A DNA stretch of 64,000 nucleotides from Lomentospora prolificans (GCA_029532625.1 JARFXM010000009.1:4464001-4528000), one strand, 5' to 3'. Counted from the first letter of the stretch, positions 25,576-37,023 are shown. Notes: generated by a model not told the origin, from the sequence alone. A program made the numbers and translations.

Positions 25576-27029
25576 TTACTCAGTAACAGTTAAGTTCTCA
25601 ACCAAGTTTTCTAGGCGTTCTTTGTCTGCAAGCAATCCGACTGGCTGCATCTTTCCAACTACATTAAGCATATACCAGTGGCATAAGTCCCGAGTGGCAA
25701 TGGCATCCTCCAGTGCATCGTGACTTCCCACTTGGATCTCACGCCCAAGTCTATCATGCGCGAGAGCCTTTAGACTAAGGCTTCCGGATTTACGCTTCTC
25801 GGACTTTTTCGAAGCGCTTCCATCTAAAGCGGCACCACCATCCTCGTTGCCGGGTTCTTCATCCACCTTTCCAATATTAACAGTATCAATACGACAGGTT
25901 TCCGCAATGTTCTGCTCTAAGATTAAGGTATCGATCACTTTCTTGTGGATAAGCCTCATCGAAGAGAGGTCTTGGTGTAGCGCGTGCCCAACAACAATGG
26001 TATCTGGGCTGACGTACGAATAGAGGGCAATTCTCGCCTCATCCCTACCTCTGAAACACGTACCGGTGCGCCTCGCAGATTCGATATCTGAGTGTCGGAT
26101 GCCGGAGAATGGAGTATTATAATGTAACATGCGGACTTTTGGTAGGACGAGCCGATTGATGAGAACTTCGCCAGAAAAATAGTCAATGACAGCGAGGCTG
26201 ATGAGTTCAGAGTCCCCATGAATAGAAACACCAAATTCACAGTCAAGGACGACGGCACCGCGTAGCTGGGGTAGCCGCCATGGGTTGAGGATGGGTGTAG
26301 GGTAATACTGCCACTGGGCGATGAGCCAGTGGGTAGAGTAATCAGCTGGCTGATGTCGCTCAGCAGATTTGCAAGGCTTAGAAAACTGAGAGTGGCCATG
26401 GCAACATGACCAGTTCTATTAAATCAGTTAGTTACATTGTTTTCTTAGAGTCGTACAGGATGTTGACACACTCCACGGATTATTTGCCCATCGTGGTAGT
26501 GGCAGACCATCACCACTTCCCTTTTCTCTGAGTTTCTAGGCCGTTGGTAAGCCACGATATTGGTAGAGGCTATTTCAGGTATGAGTATCAGTTTCTCAGC
26601 TATTGTTATATATTGCAAGATTCGCAAGGAATAGGAAGCGGCATACCCGGCTGGGAGGATCCAGATAATGCGTTCAGCGAGGCAATGGTCGGATCATGAG
26701 AGACGGCCTCTGGCGAAGCTCCACTTCTGAGGGTAGCTTTGGCGAAAGCTACCTTCTCTTTCAGAGCTTGATGCTTCATGTTCTTATCCTTATTCCTATT
26801 CCTGCTTTTGTGTTTGAAAAGCGCTGGGAGGAGTTAGTGGCTTGGAGGAACGAAGTCGATCAGCTGAGGACTGACAGCGGAAACACCGAGCGCAGCGCCT
26901 TTTTTTCTCAATTTCCGGGAGGGTCAGAAGCTCAGTCACGTATCCATTCTCTTCTAGAACGTCACATTTATGGACAAGGCTTGTGAGCTGTTCCAAATAG
27001 CCCTCGCTAAACGGAATGATGGCAGCCAT
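25576..27029 (-). CDS. DEDDh RNA exonuclease (REXO/Rex4-like) with N-terminal zinc-binding module
   Basis: Likely 3'-5' RNA exonuclease of the RNase T superfamily. Four exons (26876-27029, 26647-26823, 26472-26569, 25576-26415) give 422 residues. The catalytic acids are D201 and E203 (VVLDCEFG), D292 (VVGHALHQDLSSM) and H375/D380 (GSHDALEDA). Upstream lies a Cys/His module, VCHYHDGQII plus NWSCCHGH..C....H, probably a zinc-binding site, and near the N-terminus a small motif LPEIEKKRRCARCFRS. The donor for the third intron was set at GTGTGT (26466-26471) because it preserves the spacing before WSCC; a GTACGA donor 15 bases later would add five residues. An insert rich in Gly, Ser and Lys (about 325-355) separates the catalytic blocks. 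It is tail to tail with the RdRP. Substrates could be rRNA precursors or small RNA; this is unresolved. Confidence 0.87.
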
Positions 27030-27851
27030 CTGAAGGTTGGTGTGCTATTAGTTGCGACAAGATGAAGATTTCGCGGACGTAATGTTTCCTGTTGCGTAAA
27101 CGGACCAAGAACTTTGATTTCTTATTTCGATTGGGCGCCTCATCCAGACAATTTTCAGAGATGAAGAGAACGCAGTGGTGCGTGGAGAAAGAGAATGGGT
27201 ATCGTCGCAGGGTTAAGTTGCCGCAGGTTTTCTCGGCGTGTCCAGCAGGGCCACGTGTTTGTGTGTCCCTGAGACTGGTCGAGGACCCTCCCTTGCCTAT
27301 TTCCCCATGGGCCAAATAGTGATGATTCACATGTCCAGTAGTTGAGCTCCGGTGCTGATGCTGGCGATGTTTACGTGGGAAGGTGTGGTGGGTGAGGTCT
27401 CTTGGTCTGGAAGGTGTCGATCAACAGGCTGAGGGTGGAGGTGGGGCATGGGACGTGGCTGCCTAACCTGTGGCAGCTGGTAGCGCCTGCCTCCCAATCC
27501 CAGCCCAGCCAGCAATATCCATGTCTGTAGTGTAAGTGCTGGAACGGACAATACAATATCCCCCCCCAGACCAGCCGCTGAACACGTCACGGGAACCGTT
27601 GGGGAGCATGAAGGTTCGGTCGGAGATGATGTATTAAGCCTAACTATAAATCAAAGTGGAAATGCTGCGAGAGCAACTGTGGAAGATTCTCATACGATCC
27701 GAATCCTAAAAACACATCAAAGATAATAGGGAAGGAGCGGCAAAATAATGCAGAACCGCCGAGAAACACTATAAAGGCGGAGGATATTCGAGAAACTAAC
27801 TATTAGATAGGTAGTAAGCATCCCCACAGGATGTGTCCGGAAAACGCCCTT
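27030..27851. other. Intergenic region upstream of the exonuclease gene
   Basis: Promoter side of the exonuclease gene on the right and the 3' side of the cupredoxin remnant on the left. A CTTCAG directly precedes the exonuclease ATG and follows a CAACTAAT, so a spliced 5' leader is possible. No gene is supported. A run of eight C occurs near 27560. Confidence 0.45.
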
Positions 27852-28387
27852 TCAGATGCCGGCATGGGGCTGGGGGTTGGAGATGAGACTGCCACCCTGG
27901 CTTGAAGGCTGAGAGACACTGGGACCAGCCCGGAGGGCGAGTTCGCGGAAGGCAGAGCGGGTCTTGGAAGAGTCGACATTCTGGTTCATGGCACGAACCA
28001 TGGCCTTGGAACAACGGTCGCCCTGGCAGCAGTAGAACCAGATGGGCTTGACGTCTTTGATGACGATCTGGAAGACTTCGTCACTCTAGCCCTCTTTTAC
28101 GGGAAAAAACCGGAGAACAACGAATCCTCATACTGGGACACGCAGGGCTTTTCGAATGAGGACTGCACGACGGAATGATTAGCGGGGAGGTAGTGATACT
28201 CGACAATGTCGCCAACGTTCGCCAAGATGTTGTTGGGCTCGAAGTTGAGACCGGCGCGGCCAGCGGCGACGGTGTGAGTAACACGGTGAGCTCAGTGCAG
28301 GAAGCAAACGTTGCCAGTAGTCTGAGAATGGGCAGCCGAGCCGAGAGCAGCAGCGGTAGCGAGGACGACGGAGATCTTGGAGAACAT
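27852..28387 (-). pseudogene. Decayed secreted cupredoxin-type (extracellular serine-rich) protein gene
   Basis: The minus strand still reads as a small blue-copper-like secreted protein. It has a signal peptide MFSKISVVLATAAALGSAAH, then HTVAAGRAGLNFEPN, GDIVEYHYLPANHSVVQSSF, EKPC, KPIWFYCCQGDRC and KAMVRAMNQN, in the order expected of fungal extracellular serine-rich cupredoxins. Three lesions break it: an in-frame TGA at 28292-28294, a shift of one base near the A6 run at 28104-28109, and a TAG at 28086-28088. No GT..AG intron of normal size removes all three, and a 72-base intron that would skip the TGA would also delete the first conserved strand. The Cys/His residues that could bind copper are otherwise kept, so the damage looks recent. 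A sequencing error could explain the shift but hardly both stops. Confidence 0.75.
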
Positions 28388-30323
28388 TTTGAATTGTGTA
28401 CTTTGAGTGAGTAGAGAGGTGTTGAGCGTATTAAATGTACTGGTTGATATGAGAATATAGAGGAAGTGGCACGTTGCTGTTCGAGTGTTGTATTAGAGGA
28501 CTGAGGTAAAGCGTTGAGATAATAATGCAGGCGCTAGTATAAAACGACTCGATTCAAGGAGGATATCGAATCATTTAAATATTTTGACAAGGTATACCCT
28601 CCAATATCTTCCTTCGCTCATGACTGTCCAAGTGTCGTATTTTTTCTTCTCCTCTACTCCGACTCCGAAGCGGTCTAGTGGCTTTGCGAAGGCAATGCAT
28701 CCCGACAGCTGAAGATCTCGTGCGCAGCCCTGACAAGTCCATGGGAGATGTTAGGGATCGCGAGTGCCGATGGAATCCAAGATAGAGACAAGGTGTGATG
28801 TTCAGAGCCGGGCTATCCAGGGTCTAAGCTTAATTCCTGGGGCAGTCGTTGCTGTGGTTCTGGAAGCTACATTTGCAGGCCTGGTTCTCGGGCCAAACAG
28901 TTGCCGGGAAAGAGGGCAGAGCTTGCCGGGAAAGAGGGCAGAGCTCACCCGGGTAGTTTAGGCGCTCCAAGCTTCTGGATTGGGTCGTCCGGCGTTGCCA
29001 CGTTCACTGGACTGGGTTGTGTTGCGCCAGCTTACAGCCAGCAAACCTACTGGTAGTACGAAGGACGATCCGGCAGCACGATATCAACCATGGATGGACA
29101 CTATAATCTAACAGGAGGCTTCCTTGTTCCTTCAAATCCGCCTATCCCCAAGCTACCCAGCTGACCTTATTGATGTAGATCCTGCTCCGGGGAGAAAAGC
29201 TTTGCCACGGCTAGCAATTTCCGGCCGCAGCCCCTAGTTATTCTGGGGTGGTTGTGAGTGACGTTTCGCGAAGGTTAGGCATTCTACTCCGCTGCCAATC
29301 GTGAACTACGGCCAGGTCAATGAACTTGTCAATCACAGCTCATACCTCGCCAGTTCTACAGACCCGGCAGTCGCGTATAAGAGAGGTGTGTAGAGATGCC
29401 GCCTGAATGCATCTCCATGTCCAATCCCATGCGTGAAATTGGAAATGATTGCGAAATATATCTTCATCTAGAATGGGAAAGGGGAAACCCGGAGAAGCAT
29501 TCCGTCGCCAAGCATAACGATTTTCAAGTATTTTCGGCCGATAGCTTCATATTGACAACCATTGAGGGCACGACCTACAGTTTTACACCGTACCGGCTAA
29601 TTATTTAGCACCTCCACGTCTATAGGCGGGAAGTTCAAGGTGGCCGCCGGTATTGATGAGTATGAGCCATGCAATGGACATGGATAGCCTTGTCTTAGAC
29701 TAGGCCAAGGTGTGACCCTCCGCTTTCCCAAAGGCCCAGCTCTAACAGTTTCGACAGCAAACCGCGTTGCATCCAAACAGTTTGCCTGGATTCCTAGAAA
29801 TATTTGTTGTAGCCAAGCCTTAACTTCCACTCGTACTTGCTAGCCGGAGCCAGGGCACAGAGCGCTAGTTTGACCGAATGGCCTAGCCGGGAAGCTTACG
29901 GCTCCCTTAGTTTACTAGTCCAACGACACCATATCCCTTCACTTTAACACCGCGAGATGGTATTTTTGGAGAACATGAACGTGAGCAACCTGATGGCCCA
30001 ATCCTCACCACCATACGGCCGAAAACCTGAGCTCCTTTCAATCGTTGAGGGCCTCTAATAATAATCGGGATAGACCGTGACAGCACGACAGCACCCAACG
30101 TCACCGCCAATCACGTGATAAGACCTCCCCCTCAGCTCCTCCTCCGCGGGGCGGACTCCCGCCCCTCCTCCATCATTGATGTGCTAGGAGTCTTGACCAA
30201 GCTCGCCAGATTCCAATGGCCGGCCCGACTGAGAGGTTCATTCTCACCCCAACTCACCTCTAGATCCTCCAGCCCAAATCTATCGCTTATTTTAGGCCCC
30301 GAACTGCCACAATCGCATTCAAA
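28388..30323. other. Intergenic region between cupredoxin remnant and twinfilin
   Basis: About 1.9 kb with no recognisable gene. It contains a 22-bp tandem duplication at 28901-28944. The right end is the twinfilin promoter, with a CCCTC/TCC-rich stretch near 30125-30175. Short frames (for example 29396-29608, +) have no motifs. Confidence 0.5.
28901..28944. repeat. Perfect 22-bp tandem duplication
   Basis: The unit starting TTGCCGGGAAAGAGGG occurs at 28901-28922 and again without change at 28923-28944. It lies in intergenic DNA. Perfect identity suggests a recent slippage or microduplication event. No role can be inferred. Confidence 0.95.
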
Positions 30324-31472
30324 ATGCAGTCAGGAATCTCTGGTGAGAAACATCCTCGTCAGGCCTTAACCAAGTCTAACAGCCACTAACAGACCCCTGT
30401 TGTTAGCTTCCAAGGAGCTCATCTCCCAATTCAACAACTTGTTATCGTCTGATTCCTACTTTGGTCTGCTCGTCAACATCTCCAACGAAGCCTTGAACCC
30501 CCTTGAGCTTATGAAATCCACGTCGTCTGACTTCGCCTCCAACTTGTCCTCGCTTACTCCCCATCTCGACCCCAAGCAGCCTCTTTACATCCTTCTCCGT
30601 CGCTATCCCACCTCCCCGCGCCTCGTGGCCGTGACATACGTCCCCGACACTGCCCATGTTCGCCAAAAAACCCTCTTTGCCTCTACCCGCCTGACTCTGA
30701 TTCGTGAGCTCGGATCTGAGCACTTCCGGGAATCCATCTTCGCAACCACCGCTGAGGAGCTCACACCCGAGGGATTCAAGAAGCACGATGCGCATAGTCA
30801 GCTTGAGGCTCCCCTCACCGAAGAAGAACAAAGCCTTGGCGCTGTCAAGAGGGCGGAGATGGAGGCTGGGATGGGAAGTGGGAAGAAGGAGATCCACCTG
30901 AGTAAAAGCTTTGCTATGCCGGTTCAAGAGGATGCATTAGCTGCCATTGGCGAGTTAGGGCAAGGGGGTGGCCGCGTGGTAGTGATGCTGGTGAGTGTCA
31001 AAATAAATCTGTTGCTCCGCCCCAACTGGTGCAACATGCCACATCATTTAACTCGGGTGCTCACACAAAGGAATAGAAAATTAACCCCGAGACCGAGAGC
31101 GTCGAGCTAGTCCAGGAGGACCCCAAGCCTTCCTCGATTCCTGAACTCGTTCGTGTGATTTCGGATAAAGAGCCCCGCTTCACCTTTTACCGCTTCGATC
31201 ACACTCATAACGGGTCTGAGTCGAGTCCAGTATTGTTCTTCTACACTTGCCCAGTTGCCGCCGGTACTAGGTCAATTAAGAACCGTATGCTGTACCCGCT
31301 GATGAAGAGGGCGGTCCTTGAGGTTGCTACCTCCAACTGTGGACTGGATATCGAGAAGAAGTTTGAGGTTGAGGACCCGAGTGAGATTACCGAGGAGAGT
31401 GTCATGTCAGAGCTGCACCCTGTCGCGCAAGTCAGGCAAGGGTTCAGTCGCCCCAAGCGTCCTGGCAGGTGA
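30324..31472 (+). CDS. twf1: Twinfilin (two ADF-homology domains)
   Basis: Actin-monomer-sequestering and filament-capping protein of the cytosolic actin patch. Three exons, 30324-30342, 30407-30990 and 31077-31472, give 332 residues, the usual length of fungal twinfilin. The first exon is only 19 bases (MQSGIS plus one base). The first ADF-H domain runs from about 5 to 140 (ASKELISQFNNLLS; PLYILLRRYPTSP; TLIRELGSEHF). The second runs from about 165 to 310 (AMPVQEDALAAIGEL; RFTFYRFDHTHNG; LFFYTCPVAAGTRSIKNRMLY). The basic tail RPKRPGR matches the capping-protein and phosphoinositide-binding C-terminus of the family. The second intron joins VVVML to KINPETESV. The frame is clean and the gene looks intact. 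Confidence 0.93.
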
Positions 31473-32039
31473 ACTCGCTAGAAAATTGACGCTGGGGATG
31501 CAAGGCTAGTTGCTACCATCCCAGACAATCCAGTGACTTCGAACATTGACTCTTACAACTTCAGTGGCTGCACGTCCGTTTTTGCGTATCCTCTCTATCT
31601 CCGTCTACCACACTTTCCTGAGTCTCTACGATTATCATCACGCTCTCCATATTGTATAAAGACCCCTCATCATGAACAAACGTTTGTGTTTGACCTAAAT
31701 TCCATTTTGCGATGTCATGCAAGGCTCTGAGAAGGTATATATATATGGATACAAATGGAACAAGAAAAAAAAAGGAAAACACCACGCATCTTCTATATGA
31801 GCTTTTCTTCTCTCGCCTTTATCCTTCTCTTCATTCCGGGACCGCACCAAATGCTATAAATGCTTTGCTCTCCGACCGAACAGCCGCGCTAACCACGCAC
31901 TTTATGTTCAAATGAAGCTTTGAAAGGGTCGTTTTGTCGTATTCCTTTGAGGCGATCGCCGGAGGTTGATAATGAGGTCATGAGTAACGTTGATGGGCTG
32001 AGGTATGTACTGATGATGTGTTATCAAAGGTTGATATAT
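31473..32039. other. Convergent 3' region between twinfilin and the mitochondrial carrier
   Basis: 567 bases between two convergent stop codons, AT-rich, with a TATATATA stretch near 31735-31745. No gene supported. Confidence 0.5.
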
Positions 32040-33432
32040 TTATTCCTCGTAGGCGTCGCCGAGGAGCGAGGCCTTCTGGGTCTTCTCGATCATTTCCCTG
32101 AGATATTCGTACACGGTGAAGGTCACGGCCTGGCCGGGGGCGACCCGCATGATTCGAGGGGTGATGCCCTTGTAGAAAGCGTGGAATCCCTCTTGCCTGT
32201 GAAGTGCGGAGTCAGAAAAAGGAGGACTTATGCAGAGAGGGGGCAGGGAGTGCGAACGATCGCTTGGTCAAGGCGTCTCCTCGGGGACCGAGAGGGCGGT
32301 GGGGCTGGGATCAACTCACTTAAACATTTCGGCGGAGATGGCTGTGATTCTCTTCCAGGCGCTGACGCCGGGCTGGGCAGCCCTCCTCTGGAGCCTGGTC
32401 TTGATCGTATCGATGGGAGCGTTGGAAAGGGGGCCCATGGCGCCGGAGACGAGGCCAATCAGGGTCGTCTGCCAGCTGGGGAGGTTCTGGCCGACATACT
32501 CGGGTTGCCACTTGTAGAGAGAGTCCTTGAAGTAAGAGTAGGCGGTGAAGTTGACGGCCTGGTTGGAGCCCTGGCGGAGGGCTGTGAGAGAGACGCCGCG
32601 GTAGAGGGCGCCGAAGCCTTCCTCCTTGACGACGGTGTAGAGGGCGTGGGCAGCGTTGCGGTACTTGGGGACATCGAGGGGGTCGGACATGGAGTGGTTC
32701 TGGGCCTGCAGGCGGATCTTGATGACTTCCATGGGGGTGACGACGGCGACGGCTTCCGTGACACCGGCGGCGAGACCAGCTGCGGCGAGGGACAGAGATT
32801 GGTTAGCCAGTGCTCAGAGCTCCTAGGTACCGCCAAGGTGCCACAGGTAACCCAGGACTTAGGGCAGCGAGAACGAGACGAAATGAAAAAAAAAAAAAAA
32901 AAAAAAAACCTACCGAAGAAAGTAGCCTTTCCGCTAACCTTGCCGGTCTCCTTGTCGGCGAGGAGCTGCTTGTATGCTTCGAAACTCGTGAACCGGATGG
33001 CCATCTTGGGCACGATGCCGGTCAAGACGGCGCCGAGACCCTTGTAGAGGGCGAGGGGCGTTTCCTTCTTGACGATGCTGACGCCGGTGTTGATGAAGCC
33101 CATCCTGGGCTCACCGGGGGCGCGCGCCCTCTTGGAAAGCTGCATTCGGACCTTGATGGTATCTGGGGGGAGTGGTGGCTTGTGTCAGCAGTCAATCGCA
33201 ACGCATTGGGTGCTTCCGGGCTTCTTCGGTGTATAGGTGTAAACTTACCGAGGGGATGGCACACGAGGGCCTCCATCATACCAGCACCGCCACCAGCTAT
33301 GAGAAGGTAATTGGGTTAGTAAAACCTTCGGGAAAGCTCGAGGAGTCGTAAAACTAAGGCTGATTGCATACCGACGAGGTTGGTGGCGGCAGAGGGCGGC
33401 GTCTTGCCGTTGTTGGCGGATTTCGAAGCCAT
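32040..33432 (-). CDS. Mitochondrial succinate/fumarate carrier (Sfc1/Acr1/AcuL-like)
   Basis: Inner-membrane antiporter expected to swap cytosolic succinate for mitochondrial fumarate, needed for growth on acetate, ethanol or fatty acids. Five exons (33372-33432, 33249-33296, 32914-33162, 32320-32779, 32040-32196) give 324 residues. Three mitochondrial-carrier repeats are visible with PX(D/E)XX(K/R) signatures: HPLDTIKVRMQLSKR, TPMEVIKIRLQAQ, APIDTIKTRLQRR. GGGAGMMEALVCHPLDTIKVRMQ is close to the Sfc1/Acr1 subgroup, as is the ...RAPGEPRMGF segment after the first signature, which sets it apart from citrate and tricarboxylate carriers. The third intron begins GTAGG and runs straight into a T23 tract (A23 on the plus strand). 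Subgroup assignment is from motif memory, so the exact substrates carry some doubt. Confidence 0.9.
32886..32908. repeat. A23 homopolymer inside a carrier-gene intron
   Basis: 23 consecutive A on the plus strand, which is T23 in the carrier transcript. It begins four bases inside the intron, directly after the GTAGG donor at 32909-32913. Such a pure run is slippage-prone, and its length may differ between strains. Confidence 0.9.
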
Positions 33433-35186
33433 GGGATACTTTCAGTTTGTGTAGAGTAGACGGGGGATTTGGGGGAAGAACGAGAAGAAAGAAGATGTAA
33501 ACGAAACCGGAGAGAGGAAAGGAAAATGAGAAAACAACAAAGAATTCGAAACCCTCTTTGACTCTCTATTAAACTCTTGATCGATGCGCGGGGGGATTTA
33601 GTTGCGTGTGACTCTTCCTGGCGATCACAAGCTTATCGATTTACACGGGGGATCCGGGGAAAAGGGAGTTCTTTCCGTCTTTGTTCGGATTTTGGCCCGC
33701 GGTAAACGACTTATGACGAAATGCGCGAAGTGTATTTGACCAAAAGGAAACTAAAGACCTTCTTCCCCAAAGGACACAGCTTAGAGCAAAGCGGACAATG
33801 GAAAAGATTAGATAAGAAGGTCAATTGTAATCAGAGGAATCCGAAAAGGAAGAGAGGAGGAAAGAAGGGATGCGCAATGAAGCATGTAGGAGAGGATGGC
33901 AGCTTTGTAAAATATCGATTTTTTTTATTTGGAGACATCGCAATGAGTAACTACCGGCTTCATCAAGCTAAACTACGCCTACAGACCATGTACTCAATGC
34001 TAATATCCCCCGCTCCGCATCGGAGGTCGAATATAAAGAGAGCCCCGCAGAAAGGGGGCAGGTATAGAAGGGGTAGTGAGCAAGAGGAGATAATGGGAAA
34101 GAAAAAAAAACATCCTCGGTGCGTTTCTGCTCGAGCTTTTTTCTCCCCGACACCACTCACTAGTACCTCCCACGTTGGATTAGAAGCTCTCTCTCGGCCT
34201 AGAGGCGCGCTCTGCGGGGCCTGGGGTTTGAAGAAGAGAGGGGGGGGCGTGTGGGATTTCTTCAGTCGACCTTTGCCCGAGTACGTCTCGTCCGTGTTTG
34301 CGGGTGCATGGTACCGAGACTGGTTGCCATACTGTCCTAAAGGAGCTTGGTGCGAGGCTCGAGTTGGACGAAACTCCACAGACGACGGTAAATGGCAAGG
34401 AGGATCGGGGACTAGGACTGTTCCTACGCCAGTGGGGTGGGTGGAACATGGCAGCATAAAGGGCACGTCTGGTATCGGGCTGGAGCATCTGGAACCTCAA
34501 CTCTCTGGAGAGGAGAGGAGAGTGAGCGACAGAAGCAGAAGGAGAGCATCAGATCTCGACATGAGTGACGCATTCTCGAATCTACTTTCCCCACACGGGG
34601 GGCGTCAAATCAAATCTCGGCGATTGCGTTCGCGGACCAGGGTCGGAGAAGGACATGGGAACTAAAAGGGTCTTGGAATGGATTGGAGTTGTGGGTTGCT
34701 GTCATATGCAAACTGTGTTTGGCTTTCGCCCGCGGCTACGGAGACTTCATGTTTAAAATGACTGGGCTCGTCTGAGCTCACTTGACCTGACGTGAGACGA
34801 ATAGGAGCAAGCCAAGTCCAGGTTCAACATTCTCAGTTTCTGAACCGGGAAACTAAGTAATGACAACACGGACCGGTACAAAGGTGGATGTGAATGCAGT
34901 AATATGAACCTGCTGCATGTGGGCTGGTTCGGTGTAGTGGAACTCCAGGTATACGGTTCGAGCATGTGTCAATGGGTAGGTACTCTGCCCACATTTTCCC
35001 GGCGGCAAGGAACCAGGCAAATGCGCCAAACACACCGGACGGATTCTGGCCACGCTCTCGGAGCAACGGGACATGTTAGCTGAACCGGTACCGACCGGTG
35101 CTTATGTGCTGCCCTGATTTATACTACTCATAGTTGATCAATCTCTTTCAATCACGGCCAGCTGCCTACTGTGTAAGTCGCGTGTA

Positions 35187-35268
35187 CTTCTTCTCTTTCT
35201 TTCTTTCTTTTTTTCTTTTTTTTCTTTTTTTGCCTTTTTTCTTTCCTTCTCTTTTTCTCTTCTTTCCC
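35187..35268. repeat. Pyrimidine-rich tract
   Basis: Plus strand is C/T only from 35187 to 35231 and again from 35233 to 35268, broken by a single G. Similar in kind to the tract at 657-763. Confidence 0.85.
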
Positions 35269-35688
35269 ATCAAGGTGCATCTCTCCCTTCGTCTGCTTCT
35301 CGCTCCCGTTCCCCACACAGATCCCCTATTTCCGATACCATACCATACCCGCTTCCAGAATAGTCGTCCATTTTCTCGGCAGGTACCCCACGAAAACATC
35401 TAGGAACCGCGCCAAAATAGGAACATTGAAACCACCCGACCTGGTCTTTCACCAACCCGTTACTTACTCCCTCGCCCCTCTCCACCATCGGAAAGAAGAA
35501 CCTGAAAGTAAAATGAGCCATCAGTCATTCTCCGCTCGGAATCCGAAGCTTGCCATCGCCTATTTGTATATTTCCCTCGCTGTGTTTTCACACTGGACCG
35601 AGTCACCATGCCCTTGCATAATCCATCTTTAGAAGCCGCCCCGTCTCCGCTGCTGTACTACGTGTTTCCCGATCCACTCTGTATCGTC

Positions 35689-35697
35689 TCTCTCTCT

Positions 35698-35738
<41 letters not shown>
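35689..35738. repeat. (TC)6 followed by T38
   Basis: Six TC units run into an uninterrupted run of 38 T at 35701-35738. The length makes it highly slippage-prone, so it is a candidate strain-typing microsatellite and its exact length may be an assembly estimate. Confidence 0.9.
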
Positions 35739-35742
<4 letters not shown>

Positions 35743-37023
35743 GCCCCCCCTCTGGGCTACCACGAATGGCTTTCCGTTTTCCAAGCCCCAAAGTATCGTA
35801 TCCTACATCTCTCTCTGATTCTCGAACCAAATACAAGTTGCCCGTGATCATCAGATGACGTCGTATAGAAAAACAAAATCCAACCCTGTACATTCCAAAG
35901 CGTGACAAGAAAGTCAGCAGCCGCACCATCCTCGGTCTGCCGACCACGAGCCGAGCTTGTGATTTTGCGGGGGGAGCAAGTTTGAATGGTCAGGTGCCAT
36001 TACATAATCCACCGGCGCTGGTTGGACATTTTGCCTGGAACACTGACTGCCAGAGCGCACGCACACACATGACCCGCTACACTGGTCCCGAGTTCTCTTC
36101 GACACTTTCGGCCTTGGGGGCGGTTGCCCATTGACTCGGCGAGGTTCTTGCGGAGCGCGGCCGGCCATTTGCCGGGTGTTTGCCGAGGCATTGATGAAGA
36201 ACCCGCACCAGTCAGCATGCCCCAAGCCTTCTCCGAAGAGAGAAGAGCACCGACCGATGCACCCAGGGCGATGGCGACATGCTGGATCCTTCGCTGGGAG
36301 GGTCCTCCAAGCTAAAAGGGTCTCATGACTTTTTCAGGAATCAATAAATATCAACATTTTACGAGCGCGCATTAAAACACGCCCTCCAGGATCATAACGA
36401 ACTAATTTAGATTCAAATGTTATACTCCCATCCTCCTCGAGTCGGTCTTAATTATGAAGAACCGAGAAAGAAAGAAAAAAGAAACTTAACTGCTAGAAGT
36501 GGCCTATTGTCGCACCCACGCAGCAGAGACCTCTACAAAACAAAACCATGAACCCCAGGCCCGTTGTTTCGCGAAATCAGATCCTGTTTCCGTTTCCGAA
36601 TCGCAGAACAACACTCAAAATTTTCGTCAAAAAACTCCATCCCGGTTTTGTGTTCGCAGATGTTTGACTTAACTCCCGTGGAAAATTGTATCGTTAAAAA
36701 TGGTATCCTGACACCGCGTAAAGCTTGAAACAAAGAATCCTGGGCCACCATATCCTTCAAGGCGTCTGAACGCCGTCTGTACTTGCAGAATGAAATGAAA
36801 ACAAGTTTCCTAGCGCCCATAAAATGCTTATGTTGGAAAAAAAAGAAAACAACAGCGCGATTTGTTGCGAAAGAATAAAAAGATAAAAAAGAGAAACGAT
36901 GCTGGAAACGTAGAGATAGCACAAGATGGCTGTTGGCTTACTGTACTGTAAGACAGAACCGGGAGCACAGAACAGAACTCGCGGCGAGTAGACACCGACG
37001 CAGTCCCCCAAGAGAGGGGCTTC

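Noticed and set aside
28220..28300. A 72-base intron that would skip the TGA in the cupredoxin gene
   Set aside because: It would remove the conserved HTVAAGRAGLNFE strand and would leave the second stop and the frameshift unsolved.
31920..33047. 375-codon plus-strand frame opposite the mitochondrial carrier
   Set aside because: Antisense of the carrier exons, which show three carrier signatures and consistent introns.
33721..34665. 314-codon plus-strand frame in the carrier promoter region
   Set aside because: No motif, no homologous-looking segment, biased Arg/Lys/Gly content, and it contains long purine runs; most likely a chance frame.
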